Source of the DNA: Pandoraea norimbergensis
GTDB lineage: Bacteria > Pseudomonadota > Gammaproteobacteria > Burkholderiales > Burkholderiaceae
Direction of reading: 5' to 3'
NCBI RefSeq assembly: GCF_001465545.3
Contig: NZ_CP013480.3
Coordinates: 1,860,001-1,924,000 of the forward strand
Length of the DNA stretch: 64,000 nucleotides
Positions within the stretch are counted from its first letter, which is position 1, and each line of letters begins with the position of its first letter. A program made the translations under genes and the position numbers. The notes under the pieces were generated by a model. It saw only the letters and a program-made list of their open reading frames with translations. It had not been told where the DNA came from and did no database searches. Shown here piece by piece: positions 35,174 through 44,375 of this stretch.

Positions 35174-35185
35174 ATCCGATCGGAT
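35174..35185. promoter_or_regulatory. Likely GntR operator
   Basis: ATCCGATCGGAT is a perfect 12-bp palindrome between the divergent GntR and Ldh2 genes, 6 bases ahead of the Ldh2 start codon. Position fits repression of the catabolic operon. Confidence 0.5.
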
Positions 35186-35191
35186 CGTATT

Positions 35192-36229
35192 TTGACAGCC
35201 AATCTTTTATCGTGCCAAGAGGCCACCGAGGTCTCCGTTCGGGCACTCACGCGTCACGGGGTTTCTCAAGAGAACGCCCGCATTCAGACAGAACAATGGG
35301 TCGAGGCGGAACTGAGAGGGCGGGCCTCGCACGGTTTGCTCCGCCTGCCTCGCATCGTCGAGCGCCTTCAGAAAGGGCTTGCGCATCCGCTGAGTCATGG
35401 CGTGCAGCAATGGCGCGGTTCGTCGCTGCTCGATGTCGACGGTGAGCGCGGGCTGGGCCCGGTGGTGGCGTTCGCCGCCCTTGAAAAAATTTCGGCGCGC
35501 GCCAAAGAAACGGGTCTTGCCGCCGCGATGGTTCGCAACAGCAACCACTTGGGCATGCTGGCGCTTTATGCCGAGCGCATTGCGGCACAAGGGCAGGTGC
35601 TGATTGCGCTCTCCACCAGCGAGGCGCTCGTGCACCCGTGGGGCGGCAAGCACGCCATGCTCGGCACCAACCCCGTGGCGATCGGCGTGCCCGCGTCGCC
35701 GCATCCGTTTGTGTTCGACATGGCGACGAGTGCCGTGTCGATGGGACAGATTCACGACTATGCCAATCAGAACCGCCCACTGAAACCCGGCTGGGCGCTC
35801 GACGCCGAAGGCAATCCGACCACCGATGCGCACGCGGCCAAAGCCGGTGCCATCGCACCGTTTGGCGACGCCAAGGGCTATGCGCTCGGCATTGCGTTCG
35901 AGGTGCTGGTATCGAGCCTGACGGCGGCCGCACTTGGCACCGACGTGCGCGGCACGCTGGACGCCGAGCATGTCTGCAACAAGGGCGATGTGTTCATCGT
36001 GCTTGAGTCGGCACCGGGCGGCATGGCCGGGCAAATCTCCGCGTATCTCGATGCGGTTCGTGCATGCGAACCCGCCGACCCGCAGCGACCCGTGGTCGTG
36101 CCGGGCGACCGCGCACAGACGCAACGCGAGCGCAGTTTGCACGAGGGCTTTGCGCTGGCGCCCGACGTCTGGGCACGCATTCGCGAACTCGCTGGTATTT
36201 CCCCCGACTCAGCACAGGATCAGAAATGA
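35192..36229 (+). CDS. Ldh2 (malate/L-lactate dehydrogenase) family oxidoreductase
   Basis: A 345-residue NAD(P)-dependent enzyme of the Ldh2/Mdh2 family, unlike classical LDH. Markers are LRGRASHGLLRLPR, RNSNHLGMLALYAERIA and the conserved FVFDMATSAVSMGQI. Family members oxidise 2-hydroxy acids or reduce imines (ureidoglycolate, 2,3-diketogulonate, delta-1-piperideine-2-carboxylate). Start is TTG with no visible ribosome binding site, though the N-terminus aligns with the family. Its stop overlaps the Fe-ADH ATG. Confidence 0.88.
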   Translation: MTANLLSCQEATEVSVRALTRHGVSQENARIQTEQWVEAELRGRASHGLLRLPRIVERLQKGLAHPLSHGVQQWRGSSLLDVDGERGLGPVVAFAALEKISARAKETGLAAAMVRNSNHLGMLALYAERIAAQGQVLIALSTSEALVHPWGGKHAMLGTNPVAIGVPASPHPFVFDMATSAVSMGQIHDYANQNRPLKPGWALDAEGNPTTDAHAAKAGAIAPFGDAKGYALGIAFEVLVSSLTAAALGTDVRGTLDAEHVCNKGDVFIVLESAPGGMAGQISAYLDAVRACEPADPQRPVVVPGDRAQTQRERSLHEGFALAPDVWARIRELAGISPDSAQDQK

Positions 36230-37458
36230 ACCCACTCTTCGGCACCATGAGGGCGCCTGCCAACGTCATTTTCGGCGAAGGCCAGCGCTTCGGCCTCGGC
36301 ACTGTTACGGCCCAGATCGGGCGCCGCGCGCTGATCTGCACCGACGAACGTCTCGGTGCTTCGAAAGAACTACAGGAGATGCTCGGCAGCCTGCATGAAG
36401 CGGGTGTCGAGACGAAGGTGTCCACGCACACGCTGCCCGAACTGCCGTCTGCCAGCATCGAACAATGCCTTGCATTCGCCTCGGCCTTCGACCCCGACGT
36501 CGTCATCGGCATCGGCGGCGGAAGCTGCATGGACATGGCCAAGCTCGTGAGCTTGCTGCTGGCCCACGGTGGCCCGGCGAGCAAGTTCTATGGCGAACTG
36601 AAAGTGCCGGGTCCGATTCTGCCGGTCATCGCCATTCCGACCACGGCGGGCACAGGCTCGGAAGTCACACCGGTGGCAGTGATGGCGGATGAAAGCCGCG
36701 ATCTCAAGGTCGGCATCTCCAGCCCGTATCTGATTCCGCACATTGCCATTTGTGATCCGGAACTGACGTTGACGTGTCCGCCGGGACTGACGGCCATTTC
36801 AGGTGCCGATGCGCTCACCCATGCCATCGAGGCGTTCACGGCGGTGCAGCATCCGCGCACGCCGGCCTTGCCGCACGAACGTGTCTTTGTCGGCAAGAAC
36901 CTGTTGAGCGATCAGTTCGCCTTGGCGGCTATCTGCGCCATCAGCGAGTTCTTGCCGCGCGCCGTTCGCGACGGCAGCGATCGCGAAGCCCGCTCGATGG
37001 TGATGTACGGCTCGCTGTGCGCGGGCCTGGCGTTCGGTGCGGCGGGTACCGCTGCGGCGCACGCGATTCAGTACCCGATCGGTGCATTGACACACACGGC
37101 CCATGGGCTGGGTGTGGCGGCGCTGATGCCGTACGTGATGGCTTACAACGCACCGTCGTGTGCCGATTCGCTGGCGGAAATCGCCAAGGCGATGGGCGCG
37201 CAAGGCACCGATGTGCAGGCACTGGCCGACGAGAGCATCGTCCGTGTTCGTGCGCTGCTGGCAGAGATCGGCATCCCGTCGACGCTGGCCGGTCTGGGGC
37301 TGAAGGCGATCGATCTGCCTTGGGTTTCCGAGCAATCGATGCTCTCTGCCCGACTGGTTAACAACAACCCCCGTCCGCTACAGGCGGCCGATATGGCCGA
37401 AATTCTCGAAGACGCCTTCCGTGGCCGTCTGCGCGACACCCAACCCTCCAACGCATGA
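36226..37458 (+). CDS. Iron-containing alcohol dehydrogenase
   Basis: A 410-residue group III alcohol dehydrogenase. The cofactor loop GIGGGSCMDMAKL, TTAGTGSEVT and the metal-site motifs DALTHAIEAF and HTAHGLGVAALMP are present. With the neighbouring succinate-semialdehyde-type dehydrogenase it could act as a 4-hydroxybutyrate dehydrogenase or on a related omega-hydroxy acid. Maleylacetate reductases share the fold but usually lie in chlorocatechol clusters. Overlaps both neighbours by ATGA junctions. Confidence 0.9.
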   Translation: MNPLFGTMRAPANVIFGEGQRFGLGTVTAQIGRRALICTDERLGASKELQEMLGSLHEAGVETKVSTHTLPELPSASIEQCLAFASAFDPDVVIGIGGGSCMDMAKLVSLLLAHGGPASKFYGELKVPGPILPVIAIPTTAGTGSEVTPVAVMADESRDLKVGISSPYLIPHIAICDPELTLTCPPGLTAISGADALTHAIEAFTAVQHPRTPALPHERVFVGKNLLSDQFALAAICAISEFLPRAVRDGSDREARSMVMYGSLCAGLAFGAAGTAAAHAIQYPIGALTHTAHGLGVAALMPYVMAYNAPSCADSLAEIAKAMGAQGTDVQALADESIVRVRALLAEIGIPSTLAGLGLKAIDLPWVSEQSMLSARLVNNNPRPLQAADMAEILEDAFRGRLRDTQPSNA

Positions 37459-38921
37459 GAACCGAAATGTCGACACTTGCTCTTGGTATTGAAGTCCCTA
37501 CCGACTTGTTCATTGGTGGTCAGTGGCGTGCACCGGCCTCGGGGCGTCGCATCGACGTGATCAATCCGTCGAACGAAGAGGTGCTGGCGACGGTCGCCGA
37601 CGCGAGCGTTGAAGAGGCCATGCAGGCCGTCGATGCGGCCGCGGCTGCCGCGCCCGGGTGGGCGGCGACGTCACCGCGCGCGCGTGCTGATATCTTGCGC
37701 CGCGCGTACGAACTGATGGTGCGCGATGCCGACAGCCTCGCCCGCCTGATCTCGCTGGAAAACGGCAAGGCGCTGGCCGATGCGCGGGGTGAAGTGGCCT
37801 ACGCCGCTGAGTTCTTCCGCTGGTTCGCTGAAGAGGCCGTGCGCATCAATGGCGATATCAGCATCGCCCCGTCGGGCGCCAGCCGGATCATCGTCCAATA
37901 CCAGCCCGTGGGTATCGCGTTGCTGATCACGCCGTGGAATTTCCCGGCGGCGATGGCCACGCGAAAAATCGGTCCTGCGCTGGCGGCCGGCTGCACTTGC
38001 ATTCTGAAGCCCGCGACGGAGACGCCACTCACGGCCTACGCACTTGCCAACCTGCTGGCGGAAGCCGGTGTGCCGGCGGGCGTGGTCAACGTGCTGACGA
38101 CGTCGTCGGCGGGCAAGTTCGCCAATGCGATTCTGGACGACGCCCGCGTCAGAAAGCTGTCGTTCACCGGTTCGACGGAAGTCGGCCGCGTGCTGCTGCG
38201 CAAGGCCGCCGACTCGGTGGTGAACTGCTCGATGGAGTTGGGCGGAAACGCCCCGTTTATCGTGTTCGACGATGCTTCGATCGACGCGGCCATCGAAGGC
38301 GCCATGCTCGCCAAGATGCGCAACGGCGGCGAAGCGTGTACGGCGGCCAACCGCATCTACGTGCAACGCGGCATCGCTGACGAATTCAGCCAACGTCTGG
38401 CGCAGCGCATGGGCGCACTGACGGTGGGCGACGGCTGTCTCGACACCACGCAGTGCGGACCGCTGGTCAACGCCGGGGCGGTTGCCAAGGTGGCGTCCCT
38501 CGTTGACGACGCGGTGGCGAAGGGCGCGCGTGTGCTCACGGGCGGCGAGCGGCTGGATCGAAACGGCTATTTCTATCAGCCGACGGTGTTGGTGGATGTT
38601 GCACCGAATGCCGACCTGCTCCATGAAGAGATTTTCGGGCCGGTTGCACCGATCGTCATCTTCGACGACGAAGATGAAGTCATCGCGTTGGCCAACGCTA
38701 CCGAGTACGGTCTGGTGGCCTACGTGTACACCGGCGATCTGGCGCGCGGCCTGCGCGTGTCGGAGCGAATCGAGAGCGGCATGATCGCGCTCAATCGCGG
38801 CATTGTGTCCGACCCGGCCGCCCCGTTCGGCGGCGTGAAGCAGAGTGGTCTGGGCCGTGAGGGCGCTCACCATGGGCTGCTGGAGTTCTCCGAAGCCAAA
38901 TACATTTCGACGCAGTGGTAA
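37455..38921 (+). CDS. Aldehyde dehydrogenase, succinate-semialdehyde type
   Basis: A 488-residue NAD(P)-aldehyde dehydrogenase. Catalytic Glu261 lies in MELGGNAPF and catalytic Cys295 in GGEACTAANR; LKPATETPLTA and PFGGVKQSGLGREGAHHG are the GabD-type signatures. The ATG overlaps the Fe-ADH stop; a second in-frame ATG four codons on is possible. With the two upstream genes it forms a dehydrogenase chain that could take a hydroxy acid to a dicarboxylate. Confidence 0.9.
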   Translation: MRTEMSTLALGIEVPTDLFIGGQWRAPASGRRIDVINPSNEEVLATVADASVEEAMQAVDAAAAAAPGWAATSPRARADILRRAYELMVRDADSLARLISLENGKALADARGEVAYAAEFFRWFAEEAVRINGDISIAPSGASRIIVQYQPVGIALLITPWNFPAAMATRKIGPALAAGCTCILKPATETPLTAYALANLLAEAGVPAGVVNVLTTSSAGKFANAILDDARVRKLSFTGSTEVGRVLLRKAADSVVNCSMELGGNAPFIVFDDASIDAAIEGAMLAKMRNGGEACTAANRIYVQRGIADEFSQRLAQRMGALTVGDGCLDTTQCGPLVNAGAVAKVASLVDDAVAKGARVLTGGERLDRNGYFYQPTVLVDVAPNADLLHEEIFGPVAPIVIFDDEDEVIALANATEYGLVAYVYTGDLARGLRVSERIESGMIALNRGIVSDPAAPFGGVKQSGLGREGAHHGLLEFSEAKYISTQW

Positions 38922-39040
38922 AACCCCCGGGCGGTGGGGCGGGGCGTTTGCCGGCGTCACCACCGCATTTGCAATAGCCATAGCAACAGCCATCGCCAAA
39001 TCTGCGGGACAGCAGAGCGCCAGCGTTTCAGGAGACGATT

Positions 39041-40489
39041 GTGAGTTCGAATCAGTCATCGATACCGCCCATCAACATCGCATCGATCAACGATGTGATC
39101 CGATTCATTGATTCCCAGCCTCGTCTTGTCGGCGTTGCCCGGTTTGCGTGGCTGGTGGCCCTTGGGGGCTTGTTTCTGGATGCGTTCGCCAACTCGGCGC
39201 TGGGCTCCGCACTCGGGCCGCTGACGGCGCAGTTGGGCCTGAGCCCCCGCGAAGTCGGTTTGCTCACGGCGTCGTCGGCGTTCGTGGCGCTTATCGTCAA
39301 TCCGTTCGGTGGCTGGCTGGCAGACCGGTTCGGTCGCGTCAAGCCGCTGATCGCGACGAAGCTGATCTACATCGCCGGGGCCATCATCGCGGCCGTCGCC
39401 GTGAATTTCGAGATGATTCTTGCCGGGCGAGTGCTGGTGGGTATCGCGTACGGGATCGACTTCAGCATCGCGATCGCCTTGCTTGCCGAGTACACGCCTG
39501 CCAAACACCGCGCAAAGCTGAACCTGTGGAATGGCGTGTGGTACATCGCCGTCATCGGCAATTTGCTCGTCACGTTGTTGTTCAGCCAGTTGGGCATCGG
39601 GCAGAACATCTGGCGTTATTCCATCGCGTCGTCAGGCATTCTGGCGCTGGTGATTCTCGGTTTGCAGATCAAATATCTCTCCGAGAGTGCGACGTGGCTG
39701 GCGCGCCTCGGACGCATGAAAGACGCCGCGATCAGTCTCGGGAAATTGTTTCCGGACCACCGCTTCGTCGCACGCGAGACCGCGCGCAACGATGTGAACG
39801 AGAAGACGAAACGCGCGGGCAACTTTGCGCAATTGTTCCGGGGCAACTATCTGCGCCGTACCGTGCTTTCCGGGGTGATTTCGCTCTGTCAGTACATGCA
39901 GTATTCGGCGGTAGGTTGGTACCTGCCGGTGATCTCGCTGCTGCTCTTCTCGAACAACTTCATTCACGCCACGATCGCTGCGATCGTGTTCAATTGCTTC
40001 GGCGTGCTGGGCGGCTTCTCATCACCGTTTTTTGGCCGCCTCTTCGGGTTGCGCAAGGCGGCGCTGTACGGCTTCGGCATCGTCTTTCTCGTGCTGGTCG
40101 GCATGGGGCTGCTCGACGGCAAGGTCGACCCGATGCTGCTCTCCATCTTCCCCGCGATGCTGATCTTCGCGCACTCCGCTGGCCCGGCATCGAACGGAAA
40201 ATCGATCGCCGCGCTGTCTTATCGGTCGGAAGTTCGCGCGACCGGCACGGCCTTCACGGGCTTCCTCGCGAATGTGGGCGCTGCGTTCGGTCTCTTCGCG
40301 TTCCCGGTGCTGCGCGGGAGCTTTCCGCTGGGGACCGTGCTGCTGATTCTGAGTGTCGTGCCGCTGGTCGGGTTGATCACCTGCATCGTCATTCAGTGGG
40401 ACCCGACGCGCAACGGCTTCTCGGCGGACGAAGAAGCTGAGACCGATGTGCCTTCCGGTCAACCGGCCGCGATTCCCGCCCAACAATGA
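39041..40489 (+). CDS. MFS transporter, metabolite uptake type
   Basis: A 482-residue sugar-porter-like or aromatic-acid-type carrier with 12 helices. Motifs seen are GGWLADRFGRVKPL after helix 2 and RVLVGIAYGIDFSIAIALLAEYTP, plus the repeat PFFGRLFGLRKAALYG. GTG start with CAGGAG ahead. Between the dehydrogenase operon and the decarboxylase-like gene, so it probably imports the substrate of this region. Confidence 0.88.
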   Translation: MSSNQSSIPPINIASINDVIRFIDSQPRLVGVARFAWLVALGGLFLDAFANSALGSALGPLTAQLGLSPREVGLLTASSAFVALIVNPFGGWLADRFGRVKPLIATKLIYIAGAIIAAVAVNFEMILAGRVLVGIAYGIDFSIAIALLAEYTPAKHRAKLNLWNGVWYIAVIGNLLVTLLFSQLGIGQNIWRYSIASSGILALVILGLQIKYLSESATWLARLGRMKDAAISLGKLFPDHRFVARETARNDVNEKTKRAGNFAQLFRGNYLRRTVLSGVISLCQYMQYSAVGWYLPVISLLLFSNNFIHATIAAIVFNCFGVLGGFSSPFFGRLFGLRKAALYGFGIVFLVLVGMGLLDGKVDPMLLSIFPAMLIFAHSAGPASNGKSIAALSYRSEVRATGTAFTGFLANVGAAFGLFAFPVLRGSFPLGTVLLILSVVPLVGLITCIVIQWDPTRNGFSADEEAETDVPSGQPAAIPAQQ

Positions 40490-40496
40490 TTGGTCG

Positions 40497-40530
40497 GAAC
40501 AACGAGCAGAACAACGAGCAGAACAACGAT
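40497..40530. repeat. 12-bp tandem repeat
   Basis: GAACAACGAGCA occurs twice exactly (40497-40508, 40509-40520) and a third time in part (40521-40529). It lies in the short gap between the MFS and decarboxylase-like genes, and its number could tune spacing. Confidence 0.85.
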
Positions 40531-40564
40531 GCCTGAGTGGCCTCAGGCAATTACGGAGAACGTT

Positions 40565-41371
40565 ATGAGTGAATTGAAAGGATTTCTCTTTCCGCAAACC
40601 CCGACGGGCGTGGCATCGCTGATTCCCGATCCGCCTTGGTACTACTCGGGCACGTGGCTGACGGTGGAGTACCGCACGAACCCCGATCGCATCAAGGCGC
40701 TGTTGCCCGCGCCGCTGGAGCTGGCCGACGAAGACCCGGGACGTGTCGCGATGGTCTGGGCCGACTGGCAGTCGTGCTCGACCGGCGGTGCCGAGATGCT
40801 GGACCCCGTTCGCGCGCAGTATGCCGAGGCGTTTCTCGCCGTGAAGGTGAAGTTTCAGGGGCAGACGTTCACGCGGATTGTGCACATCTGGGTGGACCGC
40901 GACTTCTCGCTGGGGCGTGGCATTCACATGGGGTATCCGAAGAAATTCGGCTCCATTTACCAGACGCGGCCGTTCCCCTACGGTCCGGCCCCGCGACTGG
41001 CGCCGGGCGGCCGCTTCGGTGCGAGTCTGGCAACGTACGACCGCCGCATCGCGCAAGCCACGATCACGCTGCGAGAGCAAGTGAAGACCGGCGGCCCCAC
41101 GGTCAATATCTACCCGCTGCTGCATACGCGTGTGCTTCAGTCGATCGAGAAGGGCGGTGGCGAATCGCTCAACGAACTGGTGACGCACAAGCCCGCGAAA
41201 GCCGAATGCGGCGACCCGTGGGTGGCCGACGCCGAACTGGCGTTGTTCGAATCGCCGACCGAAGAACTCGCGACGTTGGCGGTTGAAGAAGTCGTGGGCG
41301 GGTACTACCAGCAGATGGGCACGGTGTGGGACGGTGGCGAGTTGCTGCTCGACAATCGCCAGACGGCCTGA
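40565..41371 (+). CDS. Acetoacetate decarboxylase family protein
   Basis: A 268-residue protein of the ADC fold. The HMGYPKKFG segment (Lys126-Lys127) matches the Schiff-base lysine pair of acetoacetate decarboxylase. True decarboxylases need the neighbouring Glu and Arg set; related proteins catalyse aldol or dehydration steps through the same lysine, so decarboxylation is likely but not certain. ACGGAG precedes the ATG. It follows the MFS gene by 75 bases. Confidence 0.85.
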   Translation: MSELKGFLFPQTPTGVASLIPDPPWYYSGTWLTVEYRTNPDRIKALLPAPLELADEDPGRVAMVWADWQSCSTGGAEMLDPVRAQYAEAFLAVKVKFQGQTFTRIVHIWVDRDFSLGRGIHMGYPKKFGSIYQTRPFPYGPAPRLAPGGRFGASLATYDRRIAQATITLREQVKTGGPTVNIYPLLHTRVLQSIEKGGGESLNELVTHKPAKAECGDPWVADAELALFESPTEELATLAVEEVVGGYYQQMGTVWDGGELLLDNRQTA

Positions 41372-41479
41372 CGACATCGCCCGGTACGGCAATCGGTGAG
41401 TGTATGAAGGTGGGTGACGGGGGTTGGGGTATCTTATGGCGGCAAAGCAAGCCGCGGTAACTGCCGCCGACGGGACATC

Positions 41480-42403
41480 ATGATCACCTTCAAGCAAATC
41501 GAAGCGCTGTACTGGGCCAACAAACTCGGCACCCATGCGGCTGCCGCCGAGCGACTCCACACGACGCAGTCGGCCGTGTCCAAACGGATTACGGAAGTCG
41601 AGGAGTTTCTCGGCGTCGCCCTGTTCGGCCGTAGCGGACGGACCATGCAACTCACGGCAAAAGGCCGCGAGGTGCTGGAGGTCGGCGAAGAAATTCTTCA
41701 ACTGCGCGACCGTCTGCTTGAGCGCATGGGCAAGCCGGTGGATGTGGTCCGCCGGTATCGCATCGGGGTCACGGAGCTGATCGGCCTCACGTGGCTGCCG
41801 AAGCTGGTGCAGGAAATGCGGGAGAAATACCCGCTGGTCTCTATCGAACCCGAGATCGATCTCAGCACCGCGTTGACGACCAAGCTGCAACGCTCCGATA
41901 TCGATCTGGCCATCATTCCACTCACCGCCACCGGCCCCGGGTTCACCGCGGTGCCGCTCGACACCATGGCGCTCCAGTGGATGTGCAGCCCCTCGCTGAC
42001 CGATACCTCGAAGACACTTTCCCTCGGCGAAATCGCGCAGCATCCGATCCTGATGCAGATCGACACCTCGGGCGTCGATGCCGTTTTCGATCGTTGGTTT
42101 CAGGCCAAGGGGCTGTCGATTCGCCGGATGTACGCGGGCAACAGCCTGAACGCGCTCAGTGCGCTGACGGTGGCCGGTTTCGGCGTGAGCTATCTCCCCG
42201 ATCTCTACTTCGACGATCTGGTCCAGCACGGGCTGCTCAAGCGCGTGCCGGTGGACGAACCGTTGCCGACCGTGCGCTACTACGCCGTCTATCGCAATGA
42301 TGGGCCGGTGGAGTTCAGTGCCGACATTGCCGCGCTGGCGCAACGCCTGTGCGACTTCCGCAAACCACAGTTCGCTCCCCGCCCGGCGTCCCCCGCCGCT
42401 TGA
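41480..42403 (+). CDS. LysR family regulator
   Basis: A 307-residue regulator: HTH at about 18-50 (GTHAAAAERLHTTQSAVSKRITEVE) and a full effector domain. It stands between the ADC-like gene and the LeuC-like operon on the same strand. A long inverted repeat (42452-42483) lies just after it, ahead of the leuC-like gene, and is the best candidate for its target. Confidence 0.9.
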   Translation: MITFKQIEALYWANKLGTHAAAAERLHTTQSAVSKRITEVEEFLGVALFGRSGRTMQLTAKGREVLEVGEEILQLRDRLLERMGKPVDVVRRYRIGVTELIGLTWLPKLVQEMREKYPLVSIEPEIDLSTALTTKLQRSDIDLAIIPLTATGPGFTAVPLDTMALQWMCSPSLTDTSKTLSLGEIAQHPILMQIDTSGVDAVFDRWFQAKGLSIRRMYAGNSLNALSALTVAGFGVSYLPDLYFDDLVQHGLLKRVPVDEPLPTVRYYAVYRNDGPVEFSADIAALAQRLCDFRKPQFAPRPASPAA

Positions 42404-42451
42404 CGTCCGCTCGCCTGCCACGGGAAACGTGAAATTTTTTCCGGCTTGAAT

Positions 42452-42483
42452 ACGCCTTTTTTTCGCTAGTTTCAAAAAGGCGT
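42452..42483. promoter_or_regulatory. 10-bp inverted repeat ahead of the LeuC-like gene
   Basis: ACGCCTTTTT (42452-42461) and AAAAAGGCGT (42474-42483) are perfect inverted repeats 12 bases apart, 71 bases ahead of the next ATG. It could be the LysR operator. As a terminator it is less likely because no T-run follows the right arm. Confidence 0.55.
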
Positions 42484-42553
42484 CATCCCCATACTTGTTT
42501 GCCATGGATGCCCGTTGGGTATCCGGTAATTCGGGTTTCAAGGAGTGGGGGCA

Positions 42554-43834
42554 ATGGCAGGTCAGACGCTTTCCGAAAAGTTGCTGTCCCGTAAAGCGGG
42601 CAGGGTCGTACGTGCGGGCGAGATCGCCATTTGCACCGTCGATTTCGCGCTGGGCACCGACGCATCGGTGCCGATGGCGCTCGACTATTTCGACGCCATG
42701 GGCGGTACCGCACCGCTGCATCCGGCGCAACTGGTGTTCGCCTTCGATCACTACGCACCCGCGCCGTCGGCTAAGTCGGCGCTGTTACAGGCGCGTATCC
42801 GCAAGTTCGCTTCGGCCCATGCGGTCAAAGTTTTCGACGTCGGCGCCGGTATCGGCCACCAACTCATGGTCGAACAGGGCTATGCCCGCCCCGGGCGTCT
42901 GCTCGTCGGTGCCGATAGTCACTCGGTGATGTACGGCGCCGCTGGTTGCTTCGCCACCGGCATCGGCTCGTCCGATCTGGCGGCGGTCATGATGTCCGGC
43001 AAAGTCTGGCTCAAGGTGCCCGCGAGCATTCGCGTGGAACTGACCGGCAACCTCGCGGCTGGTGTCGGGGGCAAGGACATTGCGCTGGCGCTCGCCCGCA
43101 TCCTCGGTGCCGACGGCGCGGCTTACAAGACGCTCGAATTTCACGGTGACGGCATTGCCGGGCTCGATTTCGACGATCGCCTCACGATCGCGAACATGGT
43201 GATCGAGATGGGGGCGAAGAACGCCCTGTTTCCCGTCGATGCGACCGTGCGCGACTATCTCGCAAAGCGCCCCATGCAGGGTGTGGAGGACAGCGAAGAC
43301 ACACTTACGGCGGACGACGACGCGCAATACGCCGAGCGCATCACGCTCGATCTCGCGACGGTCGAGCCCAACGTCGCCCGTCCGCATCAGGTCGATAACG
43401 TGGTCACCGTTTCCGAGCTTGAACACACGCCGATTCATATGGCGTATCTCGGTACGTGTACCGGCGGGCGCGTGAAGGACTTTCAGGAAGCGCTGGCGGT
43501 ATTGCGCGAACACGGTGGCCCTGCCCCGGGCGTGCAACTGGTGGTGACACCGGCGTCGCGCGAAATTATGGAAGCCCTGGTGCGTGGCGGCGAACTGGCC
43601 GATTTTCTCGCCTTCGGTGCCATTGTCGTCACACCCGGATGCGGTTCGTGCTGCGGCACGGGCGGTGCCATTCCCGGCGACGGCGTCAACGTCGTGTCGA
43701 CGGCCAATCGCAACTTCAAGGGCCGGATGGGCAACGCCGACGCGAACATCTATCTCGCCTCGCCGCAAGTCTGCGCCGCCAGTGCGGTGGCCGGTTATCT
43801 CGTAGCGCCATCACAGCTTGGCCATCGCTCATGA
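42554..43834 (+). CDS. LeuC-like hydro-lyase, large (Fe-S) subunit
   Basis: A 426-residue aconitase-superfamily large subunit of the isopropylmalate isomerase/homoaconitase type. The [4Fe-4S] ligands are Cys302 (LGTCTGGR), Cys363 and Cys366 (GCGSCCGTGG); VGADSHSVMYGA is the conserved DSHT-like motif with Ser-Val in place of Thr. AGGAG with 8 bases spacing supports this ATG. It shares an ATGA overlap with the small subunit gene. A leucine biosynthesis role is unlikely: no leuB or leuA is near and the small subunit is atypical. Confidence 0.9.
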   Translation: MAGQTLSEKLLSRKAGRVVRAGEIAICTVDFALGTDASVPMALDYFDAMGGTAPLHPAQLVFAFDHYAPAPSAKSALLQARIRKFASAHAVKVFDVGAGIGHQLMVEQGYARPGRLLVGADSHSVMYGAAGCFATGIGSSDLAAVMMSGKVWLKVPASIRVELTGNLAAGVGGKDIALALARILGADGAAYKTLEFHGDGIAGLDFDDRLTIANMVIEMGAKNALFPVDATVRDYLAKRPMQGVEDSEDTLTADDDAQYAERITLDLATVEPNVARPHQVDNVVTVSELEHTPIHMAYLGTCTGGRVKDFQEALAVLREHGGPAPGVQLVVTPASREIMEALVRGGELADFLAFGAIVVTPGCGSCCGTGGAIPGDGVNVVSTANRNFKGRMGNADANIYLASPQVCAASAVAGYLVAPSQLGHRS

Positions 43835-44334
43835 ACGCACAAACCATTGAAGGACGCGCACGCTGTTTCGGCGACGACGTCAATACCGACTACATCATCT
43901 CGTCGCGCCGCAAGCGTGACTCGCTCGATCCGCAAGTGCTGCGGCAGTACCTGTTCGAGACGACGCATCCCGACTTTGCTCAGAGCGTGCGCGCTGGCGA
44001 CTTGATCGTTGCGGGCAAGAACTTCGGCTGCGGGTCGGCGATGGAAGTTGCCGTCACCGCCGTAGTCGGCGCGGGCGTGCGTGTGGTGCTGGCGCAGACC
44101 TTTGCGCGCACTTACTTCCGCAACGCCATCAACAACGGCTTGTATCCGGTCGAGTGCGATACGTCGCGCATCGGCGAAGGCGATACGGTGCGTGTCGTCT
44201 TCGGCGAGCAGACGCAAGTCTGGATCAACGACGAGACGACACCGCTGCACGGCGCGCCCATTGCGCCGGAAATTCTTCAGATTCTGAACGCCGGCGGACT
44301 GGTGCCGTATCTGCGCGCGCACCGCACGCTCTGA
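43831..44334 (+). CDS. LeuD-like hydro-lyase, small (swivel) subunit
   Basis: A 167-residue swivelling subunit. The family motif GxNFGCGSSRE is here KNFGCGSAMEVA: the catalytic Ser (Ser69) is kept but the Arg that binds the substrate carboxylate in aconitase and LeuD is Met71, and the following His is Val73. TYFRNAINNGLYP is normal. This predicts a hydro-lyase with a different substrate, for example a methylated or methylene acid as in dimethylmalate dehydratase. Co-translated with the large subunit. Confidence 0.9.
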   Translation: MNAQTIEGRARCFGDDVNTDYIISSRRKRDSLDPQVLRQYLFETTHPDFAQSVRAGDLIVAGKNFGCGSAMEVAVTAVVGAGVRVVLAQTFARTYFRNAINNGLYPVECDTSRIGEGDTVRVVFGEQTQVWINDETTPLHGAPIAPEILQILNAGGLVPYLRAHRTL

Positions 44335-44375
44335 CGGCGCATTCCAAATGCTTCCCATTCTTCGATGAGGACACC

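Noticed and set aside
40022..42751. 909-codon minus-strand open frame across MFS, ADC-like and LysR genes
   Set aside because: It crosses three recognisable plus-strand genes, is Arg/His-rich and shows no family motif; an antisense shadow.
43831..44334. leuD for leucine biosynthesis
   Set aside because: No leuA/leuB neighbours, and the GSSRE substrate motif is altered; named only LeuD-like.
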